In this document: positions 18,131-26,644 of the stretch, piece after piece
Layout: each line of letters begins with the position of its first letter
How positions within the stretch are numbered: position 1 is the first letter of the stretch
Assembly (NCBI GenBank): GCA_049941595.1
Contig: JBNFNA010000003.1
Location: 248,001 to 312,000, forward strand
Length of the DNA stretch: 64,000 nucleotides
Reading direction: 5' to 3'
Source of the DNA: Pasteurella sp049941595
GTDB taxonomy: Bacteria > Pseudomonadota > Gammaproteobacteria > Enterobacterales > Pasteurellaceae
Translations under genes and position numbers: made by a program
The notes under the pieces: model-generated
What the model was told of the DNA's origin: nothing
Database searches by the model: none
Seen by the model: only the letters and a program-made list of their open reading frames with translations

Positions 18131-18850
18131 TTATTTCGTCATCCATTTGTCATAAATTTTTTGGTATTCGCCGCTTGCTTTAATAGCCGCTAATCCTTTA
18201 TTTAAGTCAGATAAAAGATCTTTGCTTGCTTTGTTTACAGCGATACCTAAGCCGTTACCGAAATATTTTTTATTAGTCACTTTATCGCCAACAAAGCCAA
18301 GGCTGTCTTCTTTCTGTAACATATCGACTAACACCGCTGTATCACCAAAGATCACATCAATACGACCATTTTTTAAGTCTAAAATCGCACTTTGTAAGCT
18401 TGCATAAGGCACTGGTTGATATTGTTTTGCTTCAGCTACAACATATTGTTGGAATGTTGTACCATTTTGTACACCTACTTTCTTCGCAGTGGCTAAATCT
18501 GCTTTACCTTTCACAGCAATGAAACTCGCAGAGCTGTCATAGTAAGGTTCACTAAAACTGACTTGTTTTGCTCGCGCTTCTGTAATATCAATTGCTGAAA
18601 TCGCAGCATCAAAATGTTTAAATTTCAAACCACTAATTAAGCTGTCAAAAGCCTGACCTTTGAAGTGACAAGTTGCTTGGATTTCTTTACAAATTGCATT
18701 CGCAATATCCACGTCAAAACCAATAATCTCACCTTTTTCATTGGTTAACTCAAACGGTGGATAGCTTGGCTCCATTGCAAATGTAATGTCTTTTGCGTTA
18801 GCGGCGAGTGCAGTACCAGCTAAAAGTGCGGTCAAAAGTAATTTTTTCAT
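18131..18850 (-). CDS. artI: Arginine ABC transporter periplasmic binding protein ArtI
   Basis: Periplasmic solute-binding protein that delivers arginine to ArtQM. From ATG at 18850 it has 239 residues with a clear signal peptide (MKKLLLTALLAGTALAANA, cleavage near residue 19). SBP family 3 motifs follow: PSYPPFEL, GFDVDIANAIC, and FDAAISAIDITEARAKQVSFSEPYY written here in part. An upstream in-frame ATG would add 28 residues without signal-peptide character and was rejected; GGACAC just upstream of 18850 gives a ribosome site. An uptake signal at 18824-18832 falls inside the signal-peptide codons. Confidence 0.94.
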   Translation of the reverse strand: MKKLLLTALLAGTALAANAKDITFAMEPSYPPFELTNEKGEIIGFDVDIANAICKEIQATCHFKGQAFDSLISGLKFKHFDAAISAIDITEARAKQVSFSEPYYDSSASFIAVKGKADLATAKKVGVQNGTTFQQYVVAEAKQYQPVPYASLQSAILDLKNGRIDVIFGDTAVLVDMLQKEDSLGFVGDKVTNKKYFGNGLGIAVNKASKDLLSDLNKGLAAIKASGEYQKIYDKWMTK

Positions 18851-18863
18851 ATTGTGTCCTTTA

Positions 18864-19595
18864 TTAGTGTGATAAGTATTGTTTGAATTGTTCTGTTTGT
18901 GGGTTTTGAAAGCAACTTGCATCGCCCATTTCAACTATATGCCCTTGCTCCATATAAACCACTTTGGTTGCGACTTTACGTGCGACTGCAACTTCGTGAG
19001 TCACAATCACTTGCGTAATGCCAGTTTGTTGAAGTTCTTTGATAATATCCACTACTTGCGCTGTAATTTCTGGATCTAACGCCGCGGTAGGTTCATCAAA
19101 TAATAAAACTTGTGGTTTCATCATCAATGCTCTTGCAATCGCAACACGTTGTTGCTGACCACCCGATAAATGCAATGGAAAACGATCTACAAATTTATCT
19201 AAACGCAAACGAGCTAATAGCTCCAATGCTTGTGTTTTTGCTGTTGCATCATCTAAACCTAACACTTTTTTTGGTGCTTCAATCAAGTTTTCAACCACAG
19301 TTAAATGTGGCCATAAGTTATACTGTTGGAACACCATTCCCACATCTTGTCGTAATTGACGAATTTTTTTCGGGTTTGCTTTATCAGAAGATAAATCAAA
19401 TTGATTATTTGCGATTTCAAGCTGCCCAGAGGCTGGCACTTCAAGTAAGTTTAATGTACGGATCAATGTACTTTTACCCGCACCACTTGGACCAAGTAAT
19501 ACAACGGTTTCGCCTTCCTCTGCATCTAAATTAATATTAAAAAGGGTTTGAGAAGAACCATAAAAAAAGTTTAAATTTTTAACACGAATTGCCAT
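18864..19595 (-). CDS. artP: Arginine ABC transporter ATP-binding protein ArtP
   Basis: Cytoplasmic ATPase of the arginine importer and first gene of artPIQM. The protein has 243 residues. Walker A GPSGAGKST (35-43), Q-loop VFQQYNLWPH, ABC signature LSGGQQQR, Walker B LLFDEPTAALD and the switch histidine in VTHE are all intact. Thirteen bases separate it from artI. A promoter with an overlapping ARG box lies upstream, so the operon is probably repressed by ArgR when arginine is plentiful. Confidence 0.95.
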   Translation of the reverse strand: MAIRVKNLNFFYGSSQTLFNINLDAEEGETVVLLGPSGAGKSTLIRTLNLLEVPASGQLEIANNQFDLSSDKANPKKIRQLRQDVGMVFQQYNLWPHLTVVENLIEAPKKVLGLDDATAKTQALELLARLRLDKFVDRFPLHLSGGQQQRVAIARALMMKPQVLLFDEPTAALDPEITAQVVDIIKELQQTGITQVIVTHEVAVARKVATKVVYMEQGHIVEMGDASCFQNPQTEQFKQYLSH

Positions 19596-19631
19596 TCTTT
19601 GAAAATCTCTATAATTTGCACAATTGAAATA

Positions 19632-19660
19632 ATATTAATATTTAATGCATAATTATGCAA
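19632..19660 (-). promoter_or_regulatory. artPIQM promoter with overlapping ARG box
   Basis: On the minus strand TTGCAT (complement at 19655-19660) is 17 bases from TAATAT (19632-19637). The palindrome TGCATAATTATGCA (19646-19659) overlaps the -35 and differs from the ArgR core TGAAT-N4-ATTCA at only one symmetric position per half. The overlap suggests repression. ArgR control of artP is known in E. coli; here it is inferred. Confidence 0.6.
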
Positions 19661-19690
19661 ATAGATTTTGTACAAATTTTGAAAATAGAT

Positions 19691-19723
19691 AAAAAAATCC
19701 CCAACCTAATGGTTGAGGATTTT
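19691..19723 (-). terminator. Terminator after gmhA
   Basis: ATCCCCAACC-TAAT-GGTTGAGGAT stem with one mismatch and a seven-base T-run on the minus strand, about 20 bases after the gmhA stop. Confidence 0.85.
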
Positions 19724-19741
19724 CCTTTCAATAATTGAGTC

Positions 19742-20326
19742 TTATTGTGCTTTTGCCATTTCAAATTCAATCAACATCATTAAAATATGAATAACTTTAA
19801 TGTGAACTTCTTGAATACGATCTGCATAACCGAAATGTGGCACACGAATTTCAACATCCGCTAATCCCGCCATTTTGCCACCATCTTTACCGGTTAAAGC
19901 GATGACTTTCATTCCTTTTTCTTTCGCTGCGCTAATTGCATTCAAAATATTTTTAGAATTACCCGATGTTGATAAACCAAAAAGCACATCACCTTTTTGC
20001 CCCACAGCTTCAACATAGCGAGAGAACACAAATTCATAACCGAAATCATTACTTACACAGCTTAAGTGGCTTACATCAGAAATAGCGATTGCTGGATAAC
20101 CCGGACGATTTTCGCGGTAACGGCCTGTTAGCTCTTCTGCAAAATGCATTGCATCACAATGTGAACCACCATTACCACAAGATAGTACCTTACCACCTTG
20201 TTTAAAGCTATCTGAAATTAATAGAGCAGCTTGCTGAATTAATTTAATATTGTTTTCGTCATTAATAAATTTATCTAACACATCTGCCGCTTCATTTAAC
20301 TCGGCTTTAATTTGGTCAAGATACAT
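19742..20326 (-). CDS. gmhA: Phosphoheptose isomerase GmhA (LpcA)
   Basis: Cytoplasmic SIS-domain enzyme that turns sedoheptulose 7-phosphate into D-glycero-D-manno-heptose 7-phosphate, the first step to the heptose of the lipooligosaccharide inner core. The protein has 194 residues, typical. Motifs are LSCGNGGSHCDAMHFAEELTGR (given here in parts: GNGGS and HFAEELTGR), FGLSTSGNSKN and ALTGKDGG. It is a single-gene unit with its own terminator, next to the art operon as remembered for H. influenzae. Confidence 0.95.
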   Translation of the reverse strand: MYLDQIKAELNEAADVLDKFINDENNIKLIQQAALLISDSFKQGGKVLSCGNGGSHCDAMHFAEELTGRYRENRPGYPAIAISDVSHLSCVSNDFGYEFVFSRYVEAVGQKGDVLFGLSTSGNSKNILNAISAAKEKGMKVIALTGKDGGKMAGLADVEIRVPHFGYADRIQEVHIKVIHILMMLIEFEMAKAQ

Positions 20327-20353
20327 AAGATCCTCTTTTAACTTGTTAATTTA

Positions 20354-20893
20354 TCATTTTTCTAATACAACATTACCAATGTAACCTAAATTACGATAAC
20401 GTTGTGCATAATCAATACCATAACCAACCACAAATTCATCTGGAATTGTGAAACCAACCCATTCAACTGGCACTTCTACTTCACGGCGAGAAGGTTTGTC
20501 TAATAATGTGCAAATACTTAAAGATGCAGGATCGCGTAAATTTAAAATCTCACGGACCTTTGACAAGGTGTAGCCTGTATCAATAATATCTTCGACAATT
20601 AAAACGTGTTCATCTTTAATATCACCGTCAAGATCTTTACTGATTTTCACATCGTGGTTTGTAGTCATTCCGCTACCGTAGCTTGATGTTGTCATAAATT
20701 CAATTTCAACAGGTAAGTTAATTTCACGCACTAAATCAGCCATAAACATAAAAGAACCACGTAAAAGTCCAACCACAATGACTTTATCGATATTTTGTTG
20801 CTGATAATGTTGGGTGATTTCACGGCCTAATGCTTGAATACGAGAACGGACTTCTTCTTCAGAGATAAGAATATCAACGTGATGTTTTTTCAT
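20354..20893 (-). CDS. hpt: Hypoxanthine phosphoribosyltransferase
   Basis: Purine salvage enzyme that joins hypoxanthine (or guanine) to PRPP. The protein has 179 residues. The PRPP motif VLIVEDIIDTGYT, the flexible-loop region MTTSSYGSG and the substrate motif EWVGFTIPDEFVVGYG (in parts) match bacterial Hpt. AAAGG precedes the ATG. Upstream, on the same strand, is the terminator of a candidate sRNA, so hpt probably has its own short promoter region in 20894-20933, where I see only TAAAAT as a possible -10. Confidence 0.95.
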   Translation of the reverse strand: MKKHHVDILISEEEVRSRIQALGREITQHYQQQNIDKVIVVGLLRGSFMFMADLVREINLPVEIEFMTTSSYGSGMTTNHDVKISKDLDGDIKDEHVLIVEDIIDTGYTLSKVREILNLRDPASLSICTLLDKPSRREVEVPVEWVGFTIPDEFVVGYGIDYAQRYRNLGYIGNVVLEK

Positions 20894-20933
20894 TCGATTT
20901 ACCTTTAGATAGGGTTATAAAGGTCTATTTTAC

Positions 20934-21067
20934 AAAAAAAAGGCTGAAGTTTAAACCTCAGCCCCATAAATATACCCTAACGAATTTACTTTCTACTCTA
21001 CCTGCTCGGAGTATTGACTCTAACTGAAAAAAACTGCTTATTATCTTCAAGTGGCTTCCTAACAGAT
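20934..21067 (-). ncRNA. Candidate Fur-regulated small RNA (possibly HrrF-like)
   Basis: The stretch between hpt and tldE carries a complete minus-strand sRNA unit with no open reading frame of note. A near-ideal promoter (21074-21101) is followed by about 134 bases that end in a six-base-pair GGCTGA/TCAGCC stem (20942-20963) and an eight-base T-run (20934-20941). A Fur box abuts the -35. A Fur-repressed sRNA called HrrF is described in H. influenzae; I recall its regulation but not its sequence or locus well enough to equate the two. The terminator could also serve tldE read-through. Confidence 0.6.
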
Positions 21068-21073
21068 GTACAC

Positions 21074-21118
21074 ATATTAGCAAATCCTTTTTTATTGTCA
21101 ATAGGAATTATTCTCATT
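21074..21118 (-). promoter_or_regulatory. sRNA promoter with adjacent Fur box
   Basis: On the minus strand -35 TTGACA (6/6; complement 21096-21101), a 16-base spacer ending in TGC, and -10 TAATAT (21074-21079, 5/6) form an extended -10 promoter. TGAGAATAATTCCTA (complement 21102-21116) matches the Fur 7-1-7 consensus TGATAATNATTATCA at 10 of 14 fixed positions, strongly in the left half, and touches the -35. Confidence 0.65.
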
Positions 21119-21132
21119 TTCATAAAAATTTA

Positions 21133-22488
21133 TTAATTTCCTGAAACTTTCAAACTCTCCAATAAAATTGATCCCGTTTGAATATTAGAACGGTGTTCAA
21201 TATCATCACCGACTGACACAATGTTACGTAACATTTCTTTTAGGTCGCCCGCAATCGTGATTTCCGCTACTGGATACTGGATCTCACCATTTTCAACCCA
21301 AAAACCAGCCGCCCCCCGAGAATAGTCGCCCGTCACTAAATTGACTCCGTGCCCCATTAGATCGGTCACTAATAAACCTGTTCCCATCTGCTTCAACAAC
21401 GTGGTCAAACCACCTTGTGTATTCGGTTTCACTAACCAGTTATGAATACCGCCTGCGTGGCCAGTGCTTTGCATACCTAATTTCTTGCCGCTATAGCTTG
21501 TGAGCAAGTAAGTTTGTAAAATCCCTTGTGAAATAATGTTACGCTCTTGCGTTCGAACTCCCTCACTATCAAACGGTGATGAGGCGAGTTGTCCAATTAA
21601 ATGCGGATGTTCAGAAATATCAAACCAATCAGGTAAAACTTGTTTACCTAAATGATCGAGTAGAAAACTCGCTTTGCGATATAAACTGCCCCCACTAATT
21701 GCCGCCGTTAAATGGCTCACTAAACCTGTTGCAACATCATTTAAAAACACTACGGGCACTTGCTGAGTGGCTAATTTTCTTGGCTGTAAACGAGATAAGG
21801 TTTTTTTCGCACAATTTTCGCCAACCCACACCGCACTTTCAAGCTGGTTCATATTACGAGAGATAGTATATTCATAATCACGCTCTAATTGCTCCTCAAC
21901 ACCAGCAATAACAGAACAGGACAGCGAATAACGACTTGATAAATAACTTTGCAACATTCCGTAGCTATTCCCATATACACGCACACCCGTATGCGAGTTA
22001 AATGCCGCACCTTCACTATTCACGATACGTTCATCATAAGACAATGCGGCAGTTTCAGCACTTAACGCAAGTTCAACGGCTTTATCGACATCGATCTCTG
22101 CGGCGTGATATAGATCTAAATCAGGTGCATCAAATGCCATTAATTCTTTTTCAGCCAAACCTGCACATTCATCTGGCGAGGTATATTTAGCAATCGCTAA
22201 TGCCGCTTCTACCGCATTTTTAATTGCTTCTGGGCTTAAGTCTGAAGTTGACGCATTGCCTTTTTGTTGGCCTAAATAAACCGAAATGCCCAATGCACCA
22301 TCATTATTAAATTCAACATTTTCAATCTCTTGCAAACGTGTTGAAACCGATAATCCACTCACTTTTGTCACTGCAACTTCGGCTGTTGCACCTGCTTTTT
22401 GTGCCGTTTCGATCGCATAGCTCACCGCATCACGCAAAGTTTGTTCTTGTTGCTTTAAAAGTGCGGTCGAATTTTCTTGAGTTTTCAT
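21133..22488 (-). CDS. tldE: Metalloprotease subunit TldE (PmbA)
   Basis: Partner of TldD in the TldD/TldE heterodimer, a cytoplasmic protease that in E. coli matures microcin B17 and degrades CcdA. The protein has 451 residues. TldE lacks the zinc motif itself; none is seen here. Family features are VSTRLQEIENVEFNND, the ISGGSLYRKASFLLD region, GHAGGIHNW and GYDRG-type DYSRGAAGFWVENGE. tldD is about 13 kb away (35269-36717), so the pair is not an operon. Two uptake signals (21830-21838, 22459-22467) lie within it. Confidence 0.94.
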   Translation of the reverse strand: MKTQENSTALLKQQEQTLRDAVSYAIETAQKAGATAEVAVTKVSGLSVSTRLQEIENVEFNNDGALGISVYLGQQKGNASTSDLSPEAIKNAVEAALAIAKYTSPDECAGLAEKELMAFDAPDLDLYHAAEIDVDKAVELALSAETAALSYDERIVNSEGAAFNSHTGVRVYGNSYGMLQSYLSSRYSLSCSVIAGVEEQLERDYEYTISRNMNQLESAVWVGENCAKKTLSRLQPRKLATQQVPVVFLNDVATGLVSHLTAAISGGSLYRKASFLLDHLGKQVLPDWFDISEHPHLIGQLASSPFDSEGVRTQERNIISQGILQTYLLTSYSGKKLGMQSTGHAGGIHNWLVKPNTQGGLTTLLKQMGTGLLVTDLMGHGVNLVTGDYSRGAAGFWVENGEIQYPVAEITIAGDLKEMLRNIVSVGDDIEHRSNIQTGSILLESLKVSGN

Positions 22489-22597
22489 TTAAATACCTTC
22501 CTTTCTGCTCATCATTAAGCAATTTCGTGGCATTTTATCCTATTTTAGATTTTCGTGCTAAAATGTTGCTTTATTTTTGTGAAATGAAGGAAAGAAA

Positions 22598-23143
22598 ATG
22601 GCAAAGCGTGGAAAAAATAAAATTGACTGGGAAACGCAAGATTGGGACGACCAAGAACAAGAAGAAATTATTTGGGTAAGTAAAAGTGAAATTAAACGTG
22701 ATGCCGAAGCACTCAAAAAACTCGGTGAGAAACTTGTCAATCTCACTAAAGCGAAATTAGACAAAATTCCATTAGACGATAAATTATTGGAAGCTGTAGA
22801 ACTTGCTCAGCGCTTACAAAAAGAAGCTAAACGCCGCCAACTACAATATATTGGCAAAATTTTGCGTAGTATGGATGCAGAACCAATCGAAGAAGCGCTA
22901 GAAAAATTAGAAAACAAGCATAACCAGCAACAAGCAATGTTGCACAAACTAGAGATGTTGCGTGATCAATTAATTGTGAATAATAATGCACTCACACAAT
23001 TATTGGATGAATATCCACAAGCTGATAGCCAACATTTACGCAATCTCATTCGTGCGGCACAAAAAGAAAAAGAGCAAAACAAACCACCAAAAGCTTATCG
23101 TGAGATTTTCCAATATCTCAAAGAATTGGCGCTTGAAGAATAA
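22598..23143 (+). CDS. darP: Ribosome maturation factor DarP (YjgA)
   Basis: Small RNA-binding protein that acts late in 50S subunit assembly. The protein has 181 residues, mostly helical and highly charged. The family core EEIIWVSKSEIKRDAEALKKLG (in parts), LAQRLQKEAKRRQLQYIGKI and YREIFQYLKEL is plain. GAAGGAAAG precedes the ATG, and TAAAAT (22557-22562) could be its -10. It is divergent from tldE, an arrangement shared with E. coli (yjgA/pmbA), and has its own terminator. Confidence 0.95.
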   Translation: MAKRGKNKIDWETQDWDDQEQEEIIWVSKSEIKRDAEALKKLGEKLVNLTKAKLDKIPLDDKLLEAVELAQRLQKEAKRRQLQYIGKILRSMDAEPIEEALEKLENKHNQQQAMLHKLEMLRDQLIVNNNALTQLLDEYPQADSQHLRNLIRAAQKEKEQNKPPKAYREIFQYLKELALEE

Positions 23144-23160
23144 AGAAAATTCAAAAAACA

Positions 23161-23187
23161 AAAGGCATCAAATTTGATGCCTTTTTT
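23161..23187 (+). terminator. Terminator after darP
   Basis: AAAGGCATCAAA/TTTGATGCCTTT perfect stem followed by a T-run, 18 bases after the darP stop; hflC converges from the other side. Confidence 0.85.
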
Positions 23188-23205
23188 CTTTACTGATTTA
23201 ATCGC

Positions 23206-24096
23206 TTATTTTGTTGGTGCTTTCATAAAACGGAAAAATTCGCTATCCGGTTTTAAAATCATCATATTTTCTGATGAGTTTGCAAAGCTACTTTCATAGG
23301 CTTTTAAACTTCTTAAGAAACTATAAAACTCTGGATCGTGAGCAAATGCATCTGAGAACACTTTCGCAGCGATCGCATCACCTGAACCACGTAATTCTTG
23401 AGCTGAACGGTTTGCGTTAGCCAAAATCAAGGTCACTTTACGATCGACATCAGCTTGAATAAATGCTGCTTTTTCACGACCTTGTGAACGGTGTTCACGG
23501 GCTACTGCATCACGTTCTGCACGCATACGTTGATAAATTGAAGAAGACACTTCATCAGGTAAGTTGATTTGTTTTACACGCACATCAACCACTTCAATAC
23601 CTAACTCTGCAGTACTATCAGCACCTGTATTTAACGCTTTACGTGCGCCTTCCATTAACTCACCACGCGTGCCAGAAACGATATCTTTAATGGTTCTTGA
23701 ACCAATTTCAGAACGTAAACGGTCATTCACTTTACGGCGTAATAAGTTAGATGCTTGTGCATAGTCGCCACCACCAGTTGCTGTATAGAAACGACCAAAA
23801 TCACTGATTCTCCATTTTACATAAGAGTCAACAAGCAAGTCTTTTTTCTCAACTGTCACAAAACGGTCTGCTTGACCATCGAGTGTGCGAATACGTGCAT
23901 CTAAAATTTTAATTGAGTCAATTAAAGGAATTTTAAAATGTAAGCCTGGGTTATACACCACCACTTTGTTGTCTGCATCACGGTGCACTTTGCTAAAACG
24001 TAACATAATGCCACGAGTGCCTTCTGAGACAATCACAATGCTTGAATACAAGAGTGCCGCAATAATAACAATGACAGGGGTTAAAAATTTACGCAT
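23206..24096 (-). CDS. hflC: FtsH protease modulator HflC
   Basis: Inner-membrane SPFH-family protein that with HflK forms a large periplasmic cage around FtsH. The protein has 296 residues: one N-terminal membrane anchor (about 4-22), then the SPFH domain (VSEGTRGIMLRF, YNPGLHFKIPLID) and a long helical coil rich in Ala, Arg and Glu. Its ATG overlaps the hflK stop (TAATG), so the two are coupled, as the complex needs equal amounts. Confidence 0.95.
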   Translation of the reverse strand: MRKFLTPVIVIIAALLYSSIVIVSEGTRGIMLRFSKVHRDADNKVVVYNPGLHFKIPLIDSIKILDARIRTLDGQADRFVTVEKKDLLVDSYVKWRISDFGRFYTATGGGDYAQASNLLRRKVNDRLRSEIGSRTIKDIVSGTRGELMEGARKALNTGADSTAELGIEVVDVRVKQINLPDEVSSSIYQRMRAERDAVAREHRSQGREKAAFIQADVDRKVTLILANANRSAQELRGSGDAIAAKVFSDAFAHDPEFYSFLRSLKAYESSFANSSENMMILKPDSEFFRFMKAPTK

Positions 24097-25334
24097 TAAT
24101 TAAATCTCCCTTGGCGAGTATTTTCTTGTCTTGATTGTGGAATCACTGGCGCTGAATTAGACGGTGTCGAATCAATACGAATTGTTGGTCTTGTTTCTTC
24201 CTTTACATTTGGTTGCGATTTTTTATTGCTTTGGCCTTTTAAAATCTGCTCTAGCGGTAATACAGTCAAGTTATTGCCGTTGTTACCATCCAACATCACT
24301 TTAGGTGTATTTGCCATTACTTTTTCCATTGTTTGAATGTATAAACGCTCACGCAATAGATCTGGCGCAAGTTTAAATTCAGGTAATAAACGTTGGAAAC
24401 GCTCCACTTCCCCTTTCGCATCCAATACTACACGATCTTTATAAGCCGTTGCTTCTTCTAAAATGCGCTGTGCATCACCTCGTGCAATTGGCTCACGCTC
24501 ACGTGCATAAGCTTCTGCCTCGCGAATATAACGTTGTTCATCTTCTTGCGCTTTAATCGCATCATCGAACGCATCTTTTACTTCTTCAGGTGGACGAGCA
24601 GACTGGAAGTTCACGTCAACAACTTCAAGGCCCATATCGTAAGATTCGATAATCGAATTTAAGGTTTTCCACGTATTTTCACGTACAACAGAACGACCAG
24701 TGGTTAAAATATCATCCATTGACATATGACCAATCACATAACGCAACGCACTATCCGTTGCTTGGTTCAAGCTGTCATCTGCATTGGTAACACTGAATAG
24801 ATATTTAGCTGGATCGTGAACACGGTATTGAACAGTCATTTCCACTTTTACCATATTCTCGTCTTGTGTCAGCATAGCACCTTGTGTTTTCAACTCTTTC
24901 ACTTGCTCTACGTTGACAGGTACAACACGATCAATGAAATTTGGTCGCCAGTTTAAACCTGGTTGAACAATAGAATGTAATTCACCAAAACGCATTACCA
25001 CGCCACGTTCTGCTTCTTTTACGGTATAAAATCCACTTACACCCCAAACAATCGCACCAATAGCGATGGCAATCGGTAGTAATTTACCAAGTTTCAATGA
25101 ACCACCTTGATTTGATTGATTGCGATTACCGCCATTATTCCCCCCCAGTTTCTTCAATAAGCTATTGAACATTTCTTCAATATCTGGCGGTGATTGTTCT
25201 TGGTTGTTTTGCTTACCACGAGAATTATCATTCCAATTTGAGCCTTTATCTCCCTCATTATTTGGACGATTATTTTCGGGTTGCTTCTGCCCTGGTTTAC
25301 CCCAAGGATCTTGATCTGAACCGTTCAATGACAT
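24096..25334 (-). CDS. hflK: FtsH protease modulator HflK
   Basis: Partner of HflC. From ATG at 25334 it has 412 residues. A Gly/Asn/Gln-rich cytoplasmic tail (about 1-75) is followed by one membrane segment (about 85-103), the SPFH domain (VKEAERGVVMRFGE) and a helical coil (AYAREREPIARGDAQRI). The in-frame ATG at 25346 was rejected because GGAGAAGGGA, an excellent ribosome site, overlaps its codons and is correctly spaced for 25334, whose product begins MSLNGSDQDPWG like relatives. Its upstream region shares a 28-base element with rng; see findings. Confidence 0.95.
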   Translation of the reverse strand: MSLNGSDQDPWGKPGQKQPENNRPNNEGDKGSNWNDNSRGKQNNQEQSPPDIEEMFNSLLKKLGGNNGGNRNQSNQGGSLKLGKLLPIAIAIGAIVWGVSGFYTVKEAERGVVMRFGELHSIVQPGLNWRPNFIDRVVPVNVEQVKELKTQGAMLTQDENMVKVEMTVQYRVHDPAKYLFSVTNADDSLNQATDSALRYVIGHMSMDDILTTGRSVVRENTWKTLNSIIESYDMGLEVVDVNFQSARPPEEVKDAFDDAIKAQEDEQRYIREAEAYAREREPIARGDAQRILEEATAYKDRVVLDAKGEVERFQRLLPEFKLAPDLLRERLYIQTMEKVMANTPKVMLDGNNGNNLTVLPLEQILKGQSNKKSQPNVKEETRPTIRIDSTPSNSAPVIPQSRQENTRQGRFN

Positions 25335-25391
25335 TCCCTTCTCCATTTGTCAAAAAATTGTTATCAGTTTAAACAAATTGTCACAGTCTAA

Positions 25392-25419
25392 ACAAAATAT
25401 GCTGTTAAGTCTAACGAAA
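25392..25419 (-). repeat. 28-base element upstream of hflK, also found upstream of rng
   Basis: This stretch matches 38354-38381 at about 22 of 28 positions, with 15 of 16 identical at one end (core AGTCTAACGAAA on the plus strand). Both copies lie upstream of a minus-strand gene in the same orientation (58 and 29 bases before the start). It may be a shared promoter or operator; I see no clean sigma-70 match. Confidence 0.5.
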
Positions 25420-25480
25420 CTCGTTACTAAATAGGGATATTTTTGTGGATTTAAAGTGCGGTTAAATAAAAAACAGTTTT

Positions 25481-26206
25481 TTAGCCATTTACTTGATAAA
25501 TCAATTTCTGTTGCAATGGTTTCGTCAATAGTCTATCCCCTTCCCAGTGGTAATAATTGATCTGTTCTGTTTCATCGCTATTGATAAAAAATGCCAAATA
25601 AAATGGCAATTCATTCGTGAAGATCAACGACCCTTTTGGGCAATAATTGGACTGAATTTGATGTAAAAGAGGATCGTGGGTCACCTCTGATAATCTCACA
25701 ATCCCAACCCCTTGCGATTTCAATACAGCCTCTCTCAAGCACCAACTCAAATAGAATGCCGAATGCTGTTGTTGCGAATTGGTTTGTTTAAACCACTGTT
25801 GCTCTTCTTGTGCTGCAAAATGCGCAAGTAACGCCGTATAATTTCGCTCTCGTTGCGGAAATTCAATATCAATCCCAACCGCACTTTTGCCTTCAGGATT
25901 AATATGTAAAATCACCGCCACCCATTCACCTGAATGACTAATGTTGAAGTCAACCTCATCATCAGGCAATTGCGGTCTGCCTGAGTCAGTATAATCAATA
26001 TGCTTTAAAAGTGCGGTCGGTTTTTGCGAAGTTTTGAGTAATGACCATAACAAAAAATGTGCAACCCAACGACAACGATGGCGCATTTTCACCCTCGCAT
26101 TTTTCCCTTCAACAGATTGACATAATTTTTCGCTCAATAAATCCGTTGGAATCGTATGCAAAGGATAAGATTGATTAATATTTCCCCACGCAATGTACGT
26201 AGCCAT
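25481..26206 (-). CDS. 4'-phosphopantetheinyl transferase (Sfp/AcpT family)
   Basis: Transfers phosphopantetheine from CoA to carrier-protein serines. The protein has 241 residues. The magnesium motif GIDIE (D113, E115) and the second family motif WCLREA (155-160) are present; the usual lysine of WxxKEA is replaced by Arg158. HSGEWVAV resembles the CoA-binding part of the family. It follows hflK upstream as remembered for H. influenzae HI0152. Two uptake signals (25878-25886, 26009-26017) are inside and another (25454-25462) lies just after the stop. Whether it serves fatty acid ACP or another carrier is not visible. Confidence 0.85.
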   Translation of the reverse strand: MATYIAWGNINQSYPLHTIPTDLLSEKLCQSVEGKNARVKMRHRCRWVAHFLLWSLLKTSQKPTALLKHIDYTDSGRPQLPDDEVDFNISHSGEWVAVILHINPEGKSAVGIDIEFPQRERNYTALLAHFAAQEEQQWFKQTNSQQQHSAFYLSWCLREAVLKSQGVGIVRLSEVTHDPLLHQIQSNYCPKGSLIFTNELPFYLAFFINSDETEQINYYHWEGDRLLTKPLQQKLIYQVNG

Positions 26207-26644
26207 TGATACTCACTTTCTAAATTACATAAAAATAACGTTAATAAATTGGCATCATTGTAGCACTAATTGCCCCTTTTTCGATGTAGTACCCCATTAA
26301 AGCAAGAAAAATACTATTTAATTAAACTCCTATTTAATTTAAAAATCTTTAGCCAAAATAATCCATTTTTAATCAAGCAATAATCATACATAAATAAATG
26401 TAAACAAACCCTATTTTACAAGCATAAAGAGGACAAATTTTATTAACTTTGACTCTATTTTTTAACCAGATTTTACTAGGAAAAGAATAGTAGTTTCTTT
26501 ATGATTAACGCCTCTTCACGCTGTTTCTATAGACATTTCATATATTTTTATTCGTTGATAAAAATAGAAATTATAGTTTACATATTGCTTACAATAACCA
26601 AAACGAACCTAAAATTCTCAAATTCCAGCCAGAGACAACCTTAA
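26207..26644. other. AT-rich stretch with no recognisable gene
   Basis: About 440 very AT-rich bases between the phosphopantetheinyl transferase start and the RTX remnant. Stops occur often in all frames and I recognise no RNA gene. An AGAGGA at about 26429 may be a relic ribosome site of the decayed RTX gene. No uptake signal occurs here. Confidence 0.5.

Noticed and set aside
18851..18934. N-terminal extension of artI
   Set aside because: The 28 added residues overlap artP and destroy the signal peptide layout.
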